From Enterococcus songbeiensis (GTDB lineage Bacteria > Bacillota > Bacilli > Lactobacillales > Enterococcaceae), in NCBI RefSeq assembly GCF_005405265.1, contig NZ_BJDS01000001.1, positions 64,001 through 118,090 of the forward strand: a stretch of DNA of 54,090 nt, in the 5' to 3' direction. The translations under genes were made by a program, and so were the position numbers. This document shows, piece by piece, positions 7,787-16,395 of the stretch. The stretch's first letter is position 1; every line of letters begins with the position of its first letter. The notes under the pieces are model-generated. The model had not been told where the DNA came from. It saw only the letters and a program-made list of their open reading frames with translations, and did no database searches.

Positions 7787-9604
7787 CTATTTATTCGAAG
7801 CATTCGCAAAACGAACGACTTCTTTGGCTAATTCATGATCATCCTTTGGCAGATGATCGACAAAATCCATCACTTTCTGGATGGAATACCCTTTGATATT
7901 TCCAACAAAGATTTTTTCATAAACTTCTGCATCGTTGCGTTCTTTGTCTAACAATAATTCTTCATACAATTTTTCTCCGGGACGAATACCGGTTTCGACG
8001 ATTTCAATTTCATCTTCGGAATAGCCGCTGAGACGGACCATATTTTTGGCAAGATCCAAAATTTTGACCGGTTCGCTCATATCCAATACGAAGATTTCGC
8101 CCCCTTTTGCAAGAGCACCAGATTGAATTACCAATCGGCTAGCTTCAGGGATTGTCATAAAGTAACGAGTCATGCGAAAATCTGTCACTGTAATGGGTCC
8201 ACCTTTGGCGATTTGTTCCCGAAAAACTGGAATTACACTGCCTCGTGAACCTAAGACATTTCCAAAACGGACAGCAGAAAATTTGGTTTTTCCTGTTTCA
8301 TTTAATCCCGTCACGATCATTTCTGCGATTCGCTTCGTGGAACCCATGACGTTTGGCGGATTATTGGCTTTATCGGTAGAGATCATCACGAAATTTTTGA
8401 CGTTAGTAGCTTTTGCGGCTTCCGCCACATTTTTCGTACCGTAAACATTATTTTTTACTGCTTCTCTCGGATTATACTCCATCATCGGCACATGTTTATG
8501 GGCTGCAGCATGATAGACGATATCTGGCTGATAGTGAGCCATGACTTCGAAAATCTTTTCTCTGTCTTGAACGTCCGCAATGATCGGCACGATTTCGGTT
8601 AGCTTGTCGCTATAATTTATTCTCAATTCACGATCAATTAAATAGATGGAGTTTTCTCCATGACCTAGCAATAATAATTGCTTTGGATTAAATTGGATGA
8701 CTTGACGACAAATTTCAGAACCAATCGAACCACCAGCTCCTGTGACTAAAATCACTTTATCCGTCAACTGATCTTTGATAGAATCAATATCTAAGGCAAC
8801 TTCCTCTCGTCCTAATAAATCTACGACATCAATGGTTTTTAGACGAGACATACTGATTTTACCAGATGCCATCTCTTCCATAGATGGCATCGCATTTACT
8901 TTTACTTTTAAATTTTCAAGAGTATTAAAAATTTCTCGTAGTTTTTTTCGTGACATGGATGGGATGGCGATTGTCACCATATCAATATCATGGGCTTGAA
9001 TCAAATCCGGTAGATCTTTGATTTTCCCCAGCACTTTGACTCCGCTAAGATACGTTTTTACTTTATTGGGATCATCATCTACAAATCCGATCACATCGAT
9101 TTCGCCGGCGGTTTTTGAACCTAGCAGACTGTTGTAAAGAATTCGTCCGCCTTCACCTGCACCGATAATTAGTGTTCGTTTAGCTTCAGTACCATCAACC
9201 ATATGCATATTTCGATGTTCCACAAACAGGCGCCAAACTAATCGACTAGCGATAATCAAAAAAATAGAGACAATATATGCAAAAATTTCAATTCTTCGAC
9301 TGTATTGATTGCCAAAGAAAAAAAGTATTGCCATGCCAGTAATAAGTTGACAGGTGGCCGCAGCAAAAATCGCCACCATTTCTCGAAGATTTGTGTAGCG
9401 ATTGATTCGGGTAAATACTTTAAAAATGTAGCCATAAAACCAGTACAACCCAATTGATAAAAGAGTCATTTTTTGAATAAATGCTGATGAAACGGGCAAA
9501 AATGGCTGTACGAAATAATAGGTTGCAATGTTGGCAAATGCGATCAGTAAGCTATCTACGACCACTAAAATGATTACTTTTCTTCTCCTTGTTAACTCAA
9601 ACAC
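7787..9604 (-). CDS. capD: Membrane-anchored UDP-GlcNAc 4,6-dehydratase, CapD/WbpM-like
   Basis: 605 residues, the usual length for the long dehydratases. About four transmembrane helices fill residues 10-120. A CoA-binding-like Rossmann fold follows (LIIGAGEGGRIL), then the catalytic SDR domain from about 280 (VTGAGGSIGSEICRQ, ISTDKANNPPNVMGSTKR). The Met in VMGSTKR replaces the catalytic Tyr, as is known for WbpM/PglF/CapD. It converts UDP-GlcNAc to the 4-keto-6-deoxy sugar used by CapN. The start is GTG at 9604 with AAGGGG eight bases upstream. Twelve bases separate it from the phosphatase gene. Confidence 0.93.
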   Translation of the reverse strand: MFELTRRRKVIILVVVDSLLIAFANIATYYFVQPFLPVSSAFIQKMTLLSIGLYWFYGYIFKVFTRINRYTNLREMVAIFAAATCQLITGMAILFFFGNQYSRRIEIFAYIVSIFLIIASRLVWRLFVEHRNMHMVDGTEAKRTLIIGAGEGGRILYNSLLGSKTAGEIDVIGFVDDDPNKVKTYLSGVKVLGKIKDLPDLIQAHDIDMVTIAIPSMSRKKLREIFNTLENLKVKVNAMPSMEEMASGKISMSRLKTIDVVDLLGREEVALDIDSIKDQLTDKVILVTGAGGSIGSEICRQVIQFNPKQLLLLGHGENSIYLIDRELRINYSDKLTEIVPIIADVQDREKIFEVMAHYQPDIVYHAAAHKHVPMMEYNPREAVKNNVYGTKNVAEAAKATNVKNFVMISTDKANNPPNVMGSTKRIAEMIVTGLNETGKTKFSAVRFGNVLGSRGSVIPVFREQIAKGGPITVTDFRMTRYFMTIPEASRLVIQSGALAKGGEIFVLDMSEPVKILDLAKNMVRLSGYSEDEIEIVETGIRPGEKLYEELLLDKERNDAEVYEKIFVGNIKGYSIQKVMDFVDHLPKDDHELAKEVVRFANASNK

Positions 9605-9616
9605 CCTAACATCCCC

Positions 9617-10381
9617 TTAAAACAATCCAAATTTCCTTTTTTTTACTTGTGTATAAGCAGCAAAAGTAATTAGATCACCATTCAATAAATCTTTTGCTAC
9701 CTGTTGCATTGCCATAACTTTATCCTGTCCAAAGTCTTTGGCAATTTGTTCGTATGCTTCCTTCATATAAAAATTACGTCGATTCACCCCATGAGCATCT
9801 GAAGCCACCATTTGAACCAAATTATGCTTCACCATTTCTTTAGCCGTCTTTTGAATCGACTTACCAAAAATCCCTACATAACTAGGAGCGGTCAACTGTG
9901 TCAATACTCCCATATCCAAAAACGGCACTAGCCGATTCGGGTCTTCTCGAAATTTAGCGTTTCGCTCTGGGTGAACGATAACCGGTATCTTCCCCAAACC
10001 TCGCAGTTCAAAGAGAATTTGTTCTGCGTAAGCAGGAATATCCAACGTTGGAAACTCAATCAGAATATAAGTATCTTCTAAATCAGTAAAGAGGATTTCA
10101 TCACGTCTTATATCCTCAAGCAAATCACCAGTGATGCGAACTTCTTGTCCTTCTAAAACCGTCAACGGCAATTGACGACGGTCCAATTCTTCTTGCAAAC
10201 GGAGAACGCAGGGAATGACAGATTGCTTGGGATTGCTGTATTTTCCATTATTATGATGGGGCGTACATAAAATATGTGTGATCCCCTGGCTGATTGCTTT
10301 TTCTGCCATGGCAATGCTATCATCCATTGTTTGAGCACCATCATCAATTCCCGGTAAGATATGGCAATGTAAATCAATCAT
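9617..10381 (-). CDS. cpsB: Capsule tyrosine-protein phosphatase, PHP family (CpsB/Wzh/YwqE)
   Basis: 254 residues. The PHP metal-binding motifs are visible: DLHCHILPGIDDGA at the N-terminus, TPHHNNG near 40, VIVHPERN near 135 and SDAHG near 195. These manganese-dependent enzymes remove phosphate from the C-terminal Tyr cluster of the CpsD kinase and so tune capsule chain length and export. The order LCP-CpsC-CpsD-CpsB is typical of enterococcal and lactococcal loci. A ribosome site AAAGGAG precedes the ATG. Confidence 0.93.
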   Translation of the reverse strand: MIDLHCHILPGIDDGAQTMDDSIAMAEKAISQGITHILCTPHHNNGKYSNPKQSVIPCVLRLQEELDRRQLPLTVLEGQEVRITGDLLEDIRRDEILFTDLEDTYILIEFPTLDIPAYAEQILFELRGLGKIPVIVHPERNAKFREDPNRLVPFLDMGVLTQLTAPSYVGIFGKSIQKTAKEMVKHNLVQMVASDAHGVNRRNFYMKEAYEQIAKDFGQDKVMAMQQVAKDLLNGDLITFAAYTQVKKRKFGLF

Positions 10382-10398
10382 TCCGCCGTCTCCTTTAC

Positions 10399-11103
10399 TT
10401 AATTTCCGTAGTAGTAATAGCCTTGATCTTTCATATTTTCTGCACCATTATAGACCACGCCAAGTACCCTTGCTTGGACCATTTCCAGCAAATTCCGTGC
10501 TTTTACAAGTGATTCTTTCAATGATACATTTTCCCGCACAACTAAAATCGTACCATCTACTTTTGATGCCATGATTTGGGCATCTGTTACTGTAACGACC
10601 GGCGGCATATCAAAAATAAGAATATCATAATGGTTACGTACTTCTGCCAATACCTGATCCATCCGGACAGATCCCAACAATTCAGAAGGATTTGGCGGTT
10701 TTGGTCCACTGGTTAACACGCATAGATTGTCAACTGTTGTCGGTTGTGCTGCATCAACAATATTTTGAGTAGTACTTAATACAGTGCTTAATCCAATTTC
10801 GTTACTTAATCGGAAGGTTTTATGCACTGTAGCTTTTCGCAAATCAGCATCGATTAACAACACTTTTTGTCCCGCATTAGCAAAAACAACAGCCAGATTA
10901 GCAGAAGTGGTTGATTTTCCTTCACCCGGACCAGAGGAAGTTACTACGATGGTTTGGATTTGCTTATCTGTTGAAGAAGCAAATTGAATATTGGTTCGAA
11001 CTGCCCGATATTGTTCTGAGACGAGTGAAGACTTATCAACTAAAGTAATTAGGCTTACTGCATTACTTTCTTTACCTTTACGTTCATTTTGTTTTTTTGT
11101 CAT
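10399..11103 (-). CDS. cpsD: Bacterial tyrosine kinase (CpsD/Wze)
   Basis: 234 residues, cytosolic BY-kinase. Walker A is SSGPGEGKSTTSANLA (residues about 55-70), Walker A' is VLLIDADLRK, and Walker B is ILIFDMPPVV. The C-terminus DQGYYYYGN holds the tyrosine cluster that is autophosphorylated. As usual in Firmicutes, the kinase is split from its membrane activator CpsC, the gene just upstream. Phosphorylation cycles control polymer length and coupling to the wall. Confidence 0.95.
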   Translation of the reverse strand: MTKKQNERKGKESNAVSLITLVDKSSLVSEQYRAVRTNIQFASSTDKQIQTIVVTSSGPGEGKSTTSANLAVVFANAGQKVLLIDADLRKATVHKTFRLSNEIGLSTVLSTTQNIVDAAQPTTVDNLCVLTSGPKPPNPSELLGSVRMDQVLAEVRNHYDILIFDMPPVVTVTDAQIMASKVDGTILVVRENVSLKESLVKARNLLEMVQARVLGVVYNGAENMKDQGYYYYGN

Positions 11104-11116
11104 CTTTTTTATCCTC

Positions 11117-11902
11117 CTATACCCGAGATCGACTGCGACGTGATGTTGACGTATCTTCGTCCTTTTTCTTATTATCTGATAAAACTGAGTTTGTTTGCAG
11201 AGTCGTTGCCGAAATTTCCTTTTGGGTCATTTGAGGAACTGTCCCTAGAATAGTGAACCCTAGTGTATCCGTAACGAATTTGTCGTCCTTCACTGTCCGA
11301 TCCAGTAACTCTAATAAGAAAGCCATCCCCACACCGACCATTAATCCTAATACAATACCAATTGCTAGGTTCAATTTGTTGTTTGGTGAAACTGGAGATA
11401 ATCTTGCAGTTGCTTTCGAGATAATAGAAATTTTATCAATCGAGGTAGTCATCGTGTCTTTGGCACTTTCTTGAAAGACTTGCGCCGTCGTATTGGCGAT
11501 ATGTTCAGCATCAACTGCTTTCGTACTCGTTGCTTTGATGGAGAACATTTGTGAATTTTGGGACTGAGTAACTTCAATTGCTCCTTTAATTTCCCCCGTA
11601 GACAGGTTCAGATCGTATTCTGATTCCAACGTGTCTTTTACTTGACTCATTACCAAATCGCTAACAATTAAATCTTTGTAAGTATTAATCATTTGTAGAT
11701 TCGTATTGACATCATTGACATTGGTTGTATCATTTTTGGGCAAAGTAACAATCAATTGAGCTTGGGAACTGTATTTAGGTGTAATGACAAAGAAAGTAAC
11801 TGCCCCGGCAAGCGCCAATCCGGCAAACATACTAATGATAATTGCGGCGATGTGTTTCTTTAAAATTCCAAAAATTTCTTTTAAACTAATTGTCTCTTCC
11901 AT
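11117..11902 (-). CDS. cpsC: Capsule chain-length regulator/kinase activator (CpsC/Wzd/YveK)
   Basis: 261 residues with a Wzz domain. Transmembrane helix 1 is IAAIIISMFAGLALAGAVTFFV (about 18-39). The outside loop contains YSSQAQLIVT and the repeated SVM-like part. Helix 2 (LNLAIGIVLGLMVGVGMAFLLEL, about 180-202) follows the conserved SPVSPNN proline region. The cytosolic tail of about 55 residues should activate the CpsD kinase encoded next. It forms the membrane partner in the export/polymerisation complex. Confidence 0.93.
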   Translation of the reverse strand: MEETISLKEIFGILKKHIAAIIISMFAGLALAGAVTFFVITPKYSSQAQLIVTLPKNDTTNVNDVNTNLQMINTYKDLIVSDLVMSQVKDTLESEYDLNLSTGEIKGAIEVTQSQNSQMFSIKATSTKAVDAEHIANTTAQVFQESAKDTMTTSIDKISIISKATARLSPVSPNNKLNLAIGIVLGLMVGVGMAFLLELLDRTVKDDKFVTDTLGFTILGTVPQMTQKEISATTLQTNSVLSDNKKKDEDTSTSRRSRSRV

Positions 11903-11918
11903 TTTTTCTCCACTTTCT

Positions 11919-12848
11919 CTAGTTATTAGTGCCTAATTGCGTTTGCAATTTGGTTTGAACCCGGGTTAATTCGTCTTCACTGACCTGTTGATAAGAGATA
12001 CCATCTTGCATAAAGCCTTCTCCTTGCATCTGATCTTGCTCAATTGTTCCAAAGGCACTACGGTAATCAAGAGCAATTTTTTTCATGTCATCAAAGCTCA
12101 TATCCGTTTTTACGTTGTCTTCCATTGCATTAAGTACTTCCTGATACTTGGTCACACCATCAAGTGATAAGATTTTTTTTGCGACTCCTGCCACGATTTG
12201 GCGTTGTCTTTCTTGCCGACCATAATCTCCCCTTGGATCTTCCTTCCGCATTCGAGAATAGGAAAGAGCTTGGTCTCCGTCCAGCGTAATTTTTCCATAG
12301 TCAAAGGTGTACTCACCTTGCGTGAATTTTTGCTCATTGGCTACTTCAACGCCACCTACCGCATCAACAAGTTCCTTCAACCCTTTCATATTGATTGCTA
12401 CATAATGATTGACGGGAATGTCCAAATAATTCTCAACGGTATCCATCGACATCCCGGCACCACCAAAGGCATACGCATGGTTGATTTTGTCTTCAGTGCC
12501 ATGACCGACGATTTTAACATAGGTATCTCGTGCAATGCTGACGATTGTGGTCTTCTCATTCGTTGGATTGACCGCTGCTACCATCATAGTATCGGAACGA
12601 CCAACTTCTGTACGTCCTAGATCACCGGTATCAATTCCCAATAGCAGAACTGAAAATGGTTCTTTTTGATTCAAATTAGCAGTTTCTGTTTTTCCCCCAT
12701 CTTGGGTCTGCCGCTCCACCGATTCATAGGTTTTTTGAACCGAATCACTAAGATCAAAATAGACCTTTGCCCCGATGCCGACGATTACCAATGTCAATGC
12801 AACGATAACGCCTAAAACACCTAATATGATTTTTTTACCCTTTGACAT
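11919..12848 (-). CDS. LytR-CpsA-Psr family wall-polymer ligase
   Basis: 309 residues. One N-terminal transmembrane helix (ILGVLGVIVALTLVIVGIGA) anchors an outside LCP domain. Family blocks are LLLGIDTGDLGRTEVGRSDTM, TTIVSIARDTYV (lipid-phosphate-binding Arg) and YSRMRKEDPRGDYGRQERQRQ. LCP enzymes transfer lipid-linked glycopolymers to peptidoglycan. At the head of a capsule operon it most likely links this capsule to the wall. It is the second gene, after a secreted protein of unknown role. Confidence 0.92.
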   Translation of the reverse strand: MSKGKKIILGVLGVIVALTLVIVGIGAKVYFDLSDSVQKTYESVERQTQDGGKTETANLNQKEPFSVLLLGIDTGDLGRTEVGRSDTMMVAAVNPTNEKTTIVSIARDTYVKIVGHGTEDKINHAYAFGGAGMSMDTVENYLDIPVNHYVAINMKGLKELVDAVGGVEVANEQKFTQGEYTFDYGKITLDGDQALSYSRMRKEDPRGDYGRQERQRQIVAGVAKKILSLDGVTKYQEVLNAMEDNVKTDMSFDDMKKIALDYRSAFGTIEQDQMQGEGFMQDGISYQQVSEDELTRVQTKLQTQLGTNN

Positions 12849-12876
12849 GCGATTGCTCCAATCTCATCAAAATTTA

Positions 12877-13737
12877 TTAATAATTTTCTCCAGTTGTATC
12901 AACGGTTTCTATATTTTCCTCCATTTGTCCATAGTCTATATCACTTTCAGAAGATTCAGCCTCGGAGCTAAGCCCTAGTCCTAATTGGCTATTGATGGTG
13001 TCTGCGGATTTTTGATAGTCAGCTTTTAGCTTTTCATTTCGGACTTGCGCAATACTATTCACCAAATTTAGATAACTATCATAAGTGGCAGCCTCTGTAA
13101 CATTCCCATCTTTCACCATTTTAGCGATTGATTCTCTGATATTCTTGCTGCGTGTGATTTGTGCAGAAGCAAAATCAAGATATTTCGTCACTAATTCATT
13201 CCACTGATTACCTTCTACCAATTTTAATTGTTCACGAATCTCACCAACATCAGTATCTTTTAGCGTATCTTTTATAATGACGTCATTTTTTACCGTTTGC
13301 CAATTGCTGACTCCTTTCGTAAAGAGCAGATTGACTTCTTCTTGGATATTAAATTTTATGTCAGCATCGTCAAGCTGTGTTTCTAAATTTTCTTTTTGTT
13401 CGCCAATTGCTTTTGCCCCTGTAGGCATATCCTTTTCTTCAATACCAAACTCGTCTGCGGAAACTTTTACTGCGTCCAGATTTGCTGCAACTACTGAGAC
13501 ATCCGTATCCTTTAGGCCATTGCGCAAAAAGACTAAGTTTTTGTCGCTGTATAAGGCTTTGATTTCTCCATCAATTTCTGTTAACTTACTGCTTTCTTTT
13601 TTCACTGCTGTTTGAGCATATGTGACCATTTGATCATATTGCTTGCCAGCGTTTACTCGGTACCCAAAAAAACAAACCGCTAGCGCACTCGCTCCAACAG
13701 CTGCGACCGCAACGGTCTTCAGTAATGGCTTTTTCAT
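12877..13737 (-). CDS. Membrane-anchored protein of unknown function, first gene of capsule operon
   Basis: 286 residues; family not recognised. Residues 8-28 are a hydrophobic signal anchor (VAVAAVGASALAVCFFGYRV). The rest is charged, mostly helical and coiled-coil-like, with two parallel segments (LVFLRNGLKDTDVSVVAANLD near 65 and VIIKDTLKDTDVGEIREQL near 150) that hint at an internal duplication around the phrase LKDTDV. The C-terminus is acidic and Ser-rich. Being first in the operon, 28 bases before the LCP gene, suggests an envelope role in capsule assembly. Confidence 0.8.
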   Translation of the reverse strand: MKKPLLKTVAVAAVGASALAVCFFGYRVNAGKQYDQMVTYAQTAVKKESSKLTEIDGEIKALYSDKNLVFLRNGLKDTDVSVVAANLDAVKVSADEFGIEEKDMPTGAKAIGEQKENLETQLDDADIKFNIQEEVNLLFTKGVSNWQTVKNDVIIKDTLKDTDVGEIREQLKLVEGNQWNELVTKYLDFASAQITRSKNIRESIAKMVKDGNVTEAATYDSYLNLVNSIAQVRNEKLKADYQKSADTINSQLGLGLSSEAESSESDIDYGQMEENIETVDTTGENY

Positions 13738-13824
13738 CTAACACACTCCTTGTAAATAATTATTTTCACTATTCGTTAAATTTTATTATTTCCTAAATTA
13801 CTGTGTGCAAAGTCACTAGTTTAT

Positions 13825-13830
13825 ATTATA
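13825..13830 (-). promoter_or_regulatory. -10 element of the capsule operon promoter
   Basis: On the minus strand this is TATAAT, about 87 bases upstream of the first capsule gene, preceded by TTGCT. The -35 region 17 bases upstream is only a T-run, so the promoter may depend on an activator or be weak. Confidence 0.45.
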
Positions 13831-14017
13831 AGCAAGAATGCTGCGAAAAAAAAGTGCTACAAAAGAATTTCCATGTGTTTTAGCAAGCATTTCTGTAAAA
13901 ACCTGCACTTTCCATAAAAATTTTAATGAAATTGTACGTTTGTAGTCGTTTTCTCCAATTCAAATAGCTTTAATGAGATTTAAATAAGATTTTTCTCATT
14001 TTTGTTTTCCCACGAAA

Positions 14018-14048
14018 AAAGCAGTCCGTGCGAGGCATAGACTGCTTT
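14018..14048 (-). terminator. Rho-independent terminator of the 3D-domain gene
   Basis: Minus strand: a nine-pair stem (AAAGCAGTC with GACTGCTTT), loop of 13, followed by a T-run. It lies 17 bases after the stop of the 3D-domain gene. Confidence 0.85.
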
Positions 14049-14064
14049 CCTTAATTTCACTTGA

Positions 14065-15228
14065 TTATCCGCGAATTGTGACCTTCACTTGACGACGTCC
14101 CCAGCTTGTACATTGGTCAACGGTCGGAAAATGCACGTCAATAATATTTCCTTTGATGGCACCACCTGTGTCGAGCGCTAAGGCAACTCCGTATCCTTGA
14201 ACTTCCACAACGGTTCCTAGCGGGATCACACTTGGATCGACTGCGACAGCTTGCGGATTTTTCCGCAAATCTGTTCCGCTGGCAGTAAAATAGCTGGCGC
14301 CAGCTTCTGCGTAAGAATAGGCCGTTGATTCCATCATCATAGTCTTACCACCAGTTGTACTTCCGGTATTGTTACTTGAATTATTATTCGATGAACTCTC
14401 TTCGGTTTCACTAGTGCTTGTTTCTGAGCTGGCACTGGTTGAGCTGCTGCTTGGTTCACTAGTTGAACTTGCGCTGCTTTCCTTCTGTGCTGTCTTTTCT
14501 GCCGCTGCTTTCTCAGCTGCCGCTTTCTCCTGCTCTGCCTTTTCTGCTGCTGCTTTTTCGGCAGCCGCTTTTTCAGCCGCTAAGCGAGACTCTTCTGCTT
14601 CTTTGCTGTTGGCGATTTCTTGCAGGATATTTTTATTTTCTGCCAATTGTTCTTGTAAATTTGCGATTTTATCATCTAATTCTTTTGCATCTGCTTCTAA
14701 ACTGGCCTCATTTTCTTTCAACGTTTCTTGGGTGTTTTCCACCTTGTCTTTTAACGTTTCAAGTTTTTCTTTTTCAGAAGTTAAACTGGTAATCTTCTCT
14801 TTTTCCGCATTTTGCAGAACACTCATTGCATAGGCACGGTTAATCAATTCTTGTAGATTGGACGAATCCAATAATGCGGTCCAATCCCGTTCGGCACCCC
14901 CGTTGACTTGAATATCCTTCAATCGTTGGGCAGCCGCAGTTTTGCGCTTTTCAATGTTTTGTTCTGTTACCTTGATTTCCCCTTGGGCATCTGTCAATGC
15001 TGCTTCGTTTTTAGCGATTTCGGTTTTCGTCGCTTCGACTTCCGCATATTTATCGTTCACATCATTTAACGCCAATTGGACTTCTGCGCTGATTTTATCA
15101 CTTTGCTGTGTAATCGCGCTTTCTTTTTCATTTAACGAATCAAGAGATTCTGCACTAGCAAATACTGGGACGACAAAATTTGCTACTAATACAGCAGTGA
15201 AGACTGTCATTAGTTTCTTTGCTTTCAC
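14065..15228 (-). CDS. Secreted 3D-domain cell-wall protein with coiled-coil region
   Basis: About 387 residues from the GTG at 15228. A longer frame starts at GTG 15240, but AAAGGTG lies just before the 15228 start at proper distance, and that start gives a classical signal peptide (KAKKLMTVFTAVLVANFVVPVFASA). Residues about 30-210 are coiled coil like PcsB/SagA-type proteins, then an Ala-Glu-Lys repeat region and a Ser/Thr-rich linker. The C-terminal 3D domain carries its three aspartates in VDPSVIPLG, LALDTGGAIKG and IIDVHFP. Such domains are related to lytic transglycosylases (MltA/YocH type). Wall remodelling is likely. Confidence 0.88.
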   Translation of the reverse strand: MKAKKLMTVFTAVLVANFVVPVFASAESLDSLNEKESAITQQSDKISAEVQLALNDVNDKYAEVEATKTEIAKNEAALTDAQGEIKVTEQNIEKRKTAAAQRLKDIQVNGGAERDWTALLDSSNLQELINRAYAMSVLQNAEKEKITSLTSEKEKLETLKDKVENTQETLKENEASLEADAKELDDKIANLQEQLAENKNILQEIANSKEAEESRLAAEKAAAEKAAAEKAEQEKAAAEKAAAEKTAQKESSASSTSEPSSSSTSASSETSTSETEESSSNNNSSNNTGSTTGGKTMMMESTAYSYAEAGASYFTASGTDLRKNPQAVAVDPSVIPLGTVVEVQGYGVALALDTGGAIKGNIIDVHFPTVDQCTSWGRRQVKVTIRG

Positions 15229-15267
15229 TGAATCCAACACCTTTCGTTTCTATCCTCAATGCTACTT

Positions 15268-15273
15268 ATTATA
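15268..15273 (-). promoter_or_regulatory. -10 element for the 3D-domain gene
   Basis: TATAAT on the minus strand about 40 bases before the chosen start. No good -35 box is visible at 17 bases, so confidence is limited. Confidence 0.4.
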
Positions 15274-15370
15274 CAAATTTTGTTGGCGAATATTGTTTCA
15301 TTTCTTTTACAATTTGTTACATTTTCACCTGAAAGTGGGGAGTATTTCGTGAATTTTTTCAGAAAAACGC

Positions 15371-15405
15371 AAAAAAGTGGAGAATGAACCTGTTTTCTCC
15401 ACTTT
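15371..15405 (-). terminator. Terminator of the CmpB-like gene
   Basis: Minus strand: AAAGTGGAGAA paired with TTCTCCACTTT, loop of ten, then a T-run. It lies about 30 bases after the stop of the CmpB-like gene. Confidence 0.85.
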
Positions 15406-15434
15406 GTCTTTGTCATTGTTTTGTAATATTGGGT

Positions 15435-16205
15435 CTATTTTTTTCGAAGATTTTCGACTAATTGACGAATATCTTCCAGACTTTTCACATTTTCGATTTT
15501 TAACTGCGAAAAGTTTTTTAAGAGTCTTCGTTGATTAAAATTCAATTTTGGCAAAGCTTCTTTTAATTCAGGATGGTCCTTGAAGTAATTCAGCCATTCA
15601 AAACGCTGTTGAACTTCCTGCTTTTGTTGGTCGAAACTTTCTCTCAACTCAGTCTTTCGCTGCTCGACTGCCGCATTCAGTTTCTTCGTAGCCGCTTGGA
15701 AGGCAGCAAGGTTCGCCAACGTATAGCCCAGATCAAACATAATGATGGCAATCAAAATCACCGGGAGATAAAAACCAAAATGGGCGGCCAACCAGCTTTC
15801 CATTTGCGCAACTTGTGGATGAACAAATTTGACAATCACCACGCACCCGATTCCCCAAAACAGTGAAACCGGCAATGCCACGCGTCCGTTGAGATTCAAA
15901 GGAACGTCGCGATAATCCCACCAAGAAGCATGAAACAGTTTTTCCAATCCAAAGCTGGTCACATATTCTAATATCGTCACCAGTACCGTCGCAAAGATAT
16001 ATAATAAGAACAAATTATCATGAAACGGTTGTAAAAAGTATAAAACAGCTAAAATGCCAAACCCGTAGATTGGTGTGATGGGTCCCACCAAAAATCCACG
16101 ATACACGAACCGTTTTGCTTTGATCGAACAGTAGACGGTTTCCCACAACCAACCAATAAATGAGTAACAAAAAAATAAAAGCACCACACGAATAAATTCT
16201 TCCAT
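15435..16205 (-). CDS. CmpB-like multi-pass membrane protein (putative ABC transporter type IV family)
   Basis: 256 residues. About five transmembrane helices occupy residues 5-165; the start EEFIRVVLLFFCYSFIGWLWETVYC and the YRGFLVGPITPIYGFG segment are characteristic of the Pfam family named ABC_trans_CmpB. The C-terminal 90 residues are cytosolic and charged, with a probable coiled coil (ATKKLNAAVEQRKTELRESF). Function is not established; the ABC-transporter name is historical and no ATPase is next to it in the same direction. A TATAAT lies at 16233-16238 and AAAGGAG before the ATG. Confidence 0.75.
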   Translation of the reverse strand: MEEFIRVVLLFFCYSFIGWLWETVYCSIKAKRFVYRGFLVGPITPIYGFGILAVLYFLQPFHDNLFLLYIFATVLVTILEYVTSFGLEKLFHASWWDYRDVPLNLNGRVALPVSLFWGIGCVVIVKFVHPQVAQMESWLAAHFGFYLPVILIAIIMFDLGYTLANLAAFQAATKKLNAAVEQRKTELRESFDQQKQEVQQRFEWLNYFKDHPELKEALPKLNFNQRRLLKNFSQLKIENVKSLEDIRQLVENLRKK

Positions 16206-16232
16206 TGTGCTCTCCTTTCTGAGTTTTCTTCT

Positions 16233-16238
16233 ATTATA
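16233..16238 (-). promoter_or_regulatory. -10 element for the CmpB-like gene
   Basis: TATAAT on the minus strand, 28 bases before the start codon. The -35 is weak (TACAAT 17 bases upstream). Confidence 0.45.
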
Positions 16239-16352
16239 CCGTATGTGGTTGGACTATTGTAGAATAGAAGCGGAGGAACCTGCTACATCAAAAAAGGACA
16301 ACCATTCCTCTGTCTTTTTTTTTCGAGAAAAATCCTTTTTTTATTTTCTACA

Positions 16353-16361
16353 TGCTAAAAT
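16353..16361 (+). promoter_or_regulatory. Extended -10 promoter of the EfrAB-type operon
   Basis: TGCTAAAAT, an extended -10 (TGn before TAAAAT), 35 bases before the first exporter gene. About 30-100 bases upstream there is a GAGGAA/TTCCTC inverted repeat with a T-run (16272-16325) that reads as a possible terminator on this strand. Confidence 0.5.
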
Positions 16362-16395
16362 AAAGATAACTTTTTGAGAAAGTAAAGGTGAAAAA

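Larger units (their letters stand above)
13738..14064. other. Intergenic stretch: capsule operon leader/promoter and 3D gene terminator
   Basis: AT-rich, 327 bases. It holds the capsule promoter candidate near 13.83 kb and the terminator at 14.02-14.05 kb. Between them (about 13.86-14.01 kb) I see no open frame with a ribosome site and no clear RNA fold. An upstream control region for the capsule operon would lie here. Confidence 0.6.

Noticed and set aside
12198..12620. 140-codon plus-strand frame opposite the LCP gene
   Set aside because: No ribosome site and no family features; the LCP gene has all its motifs.
14369..14833. Long Leu/Ser/Ala-rich plus-strand frame
   Set aside because: It is the mirror of the Ala-Glu-Lys/Ser coding repeats of the 3D-domain gene and has no ribosome site.
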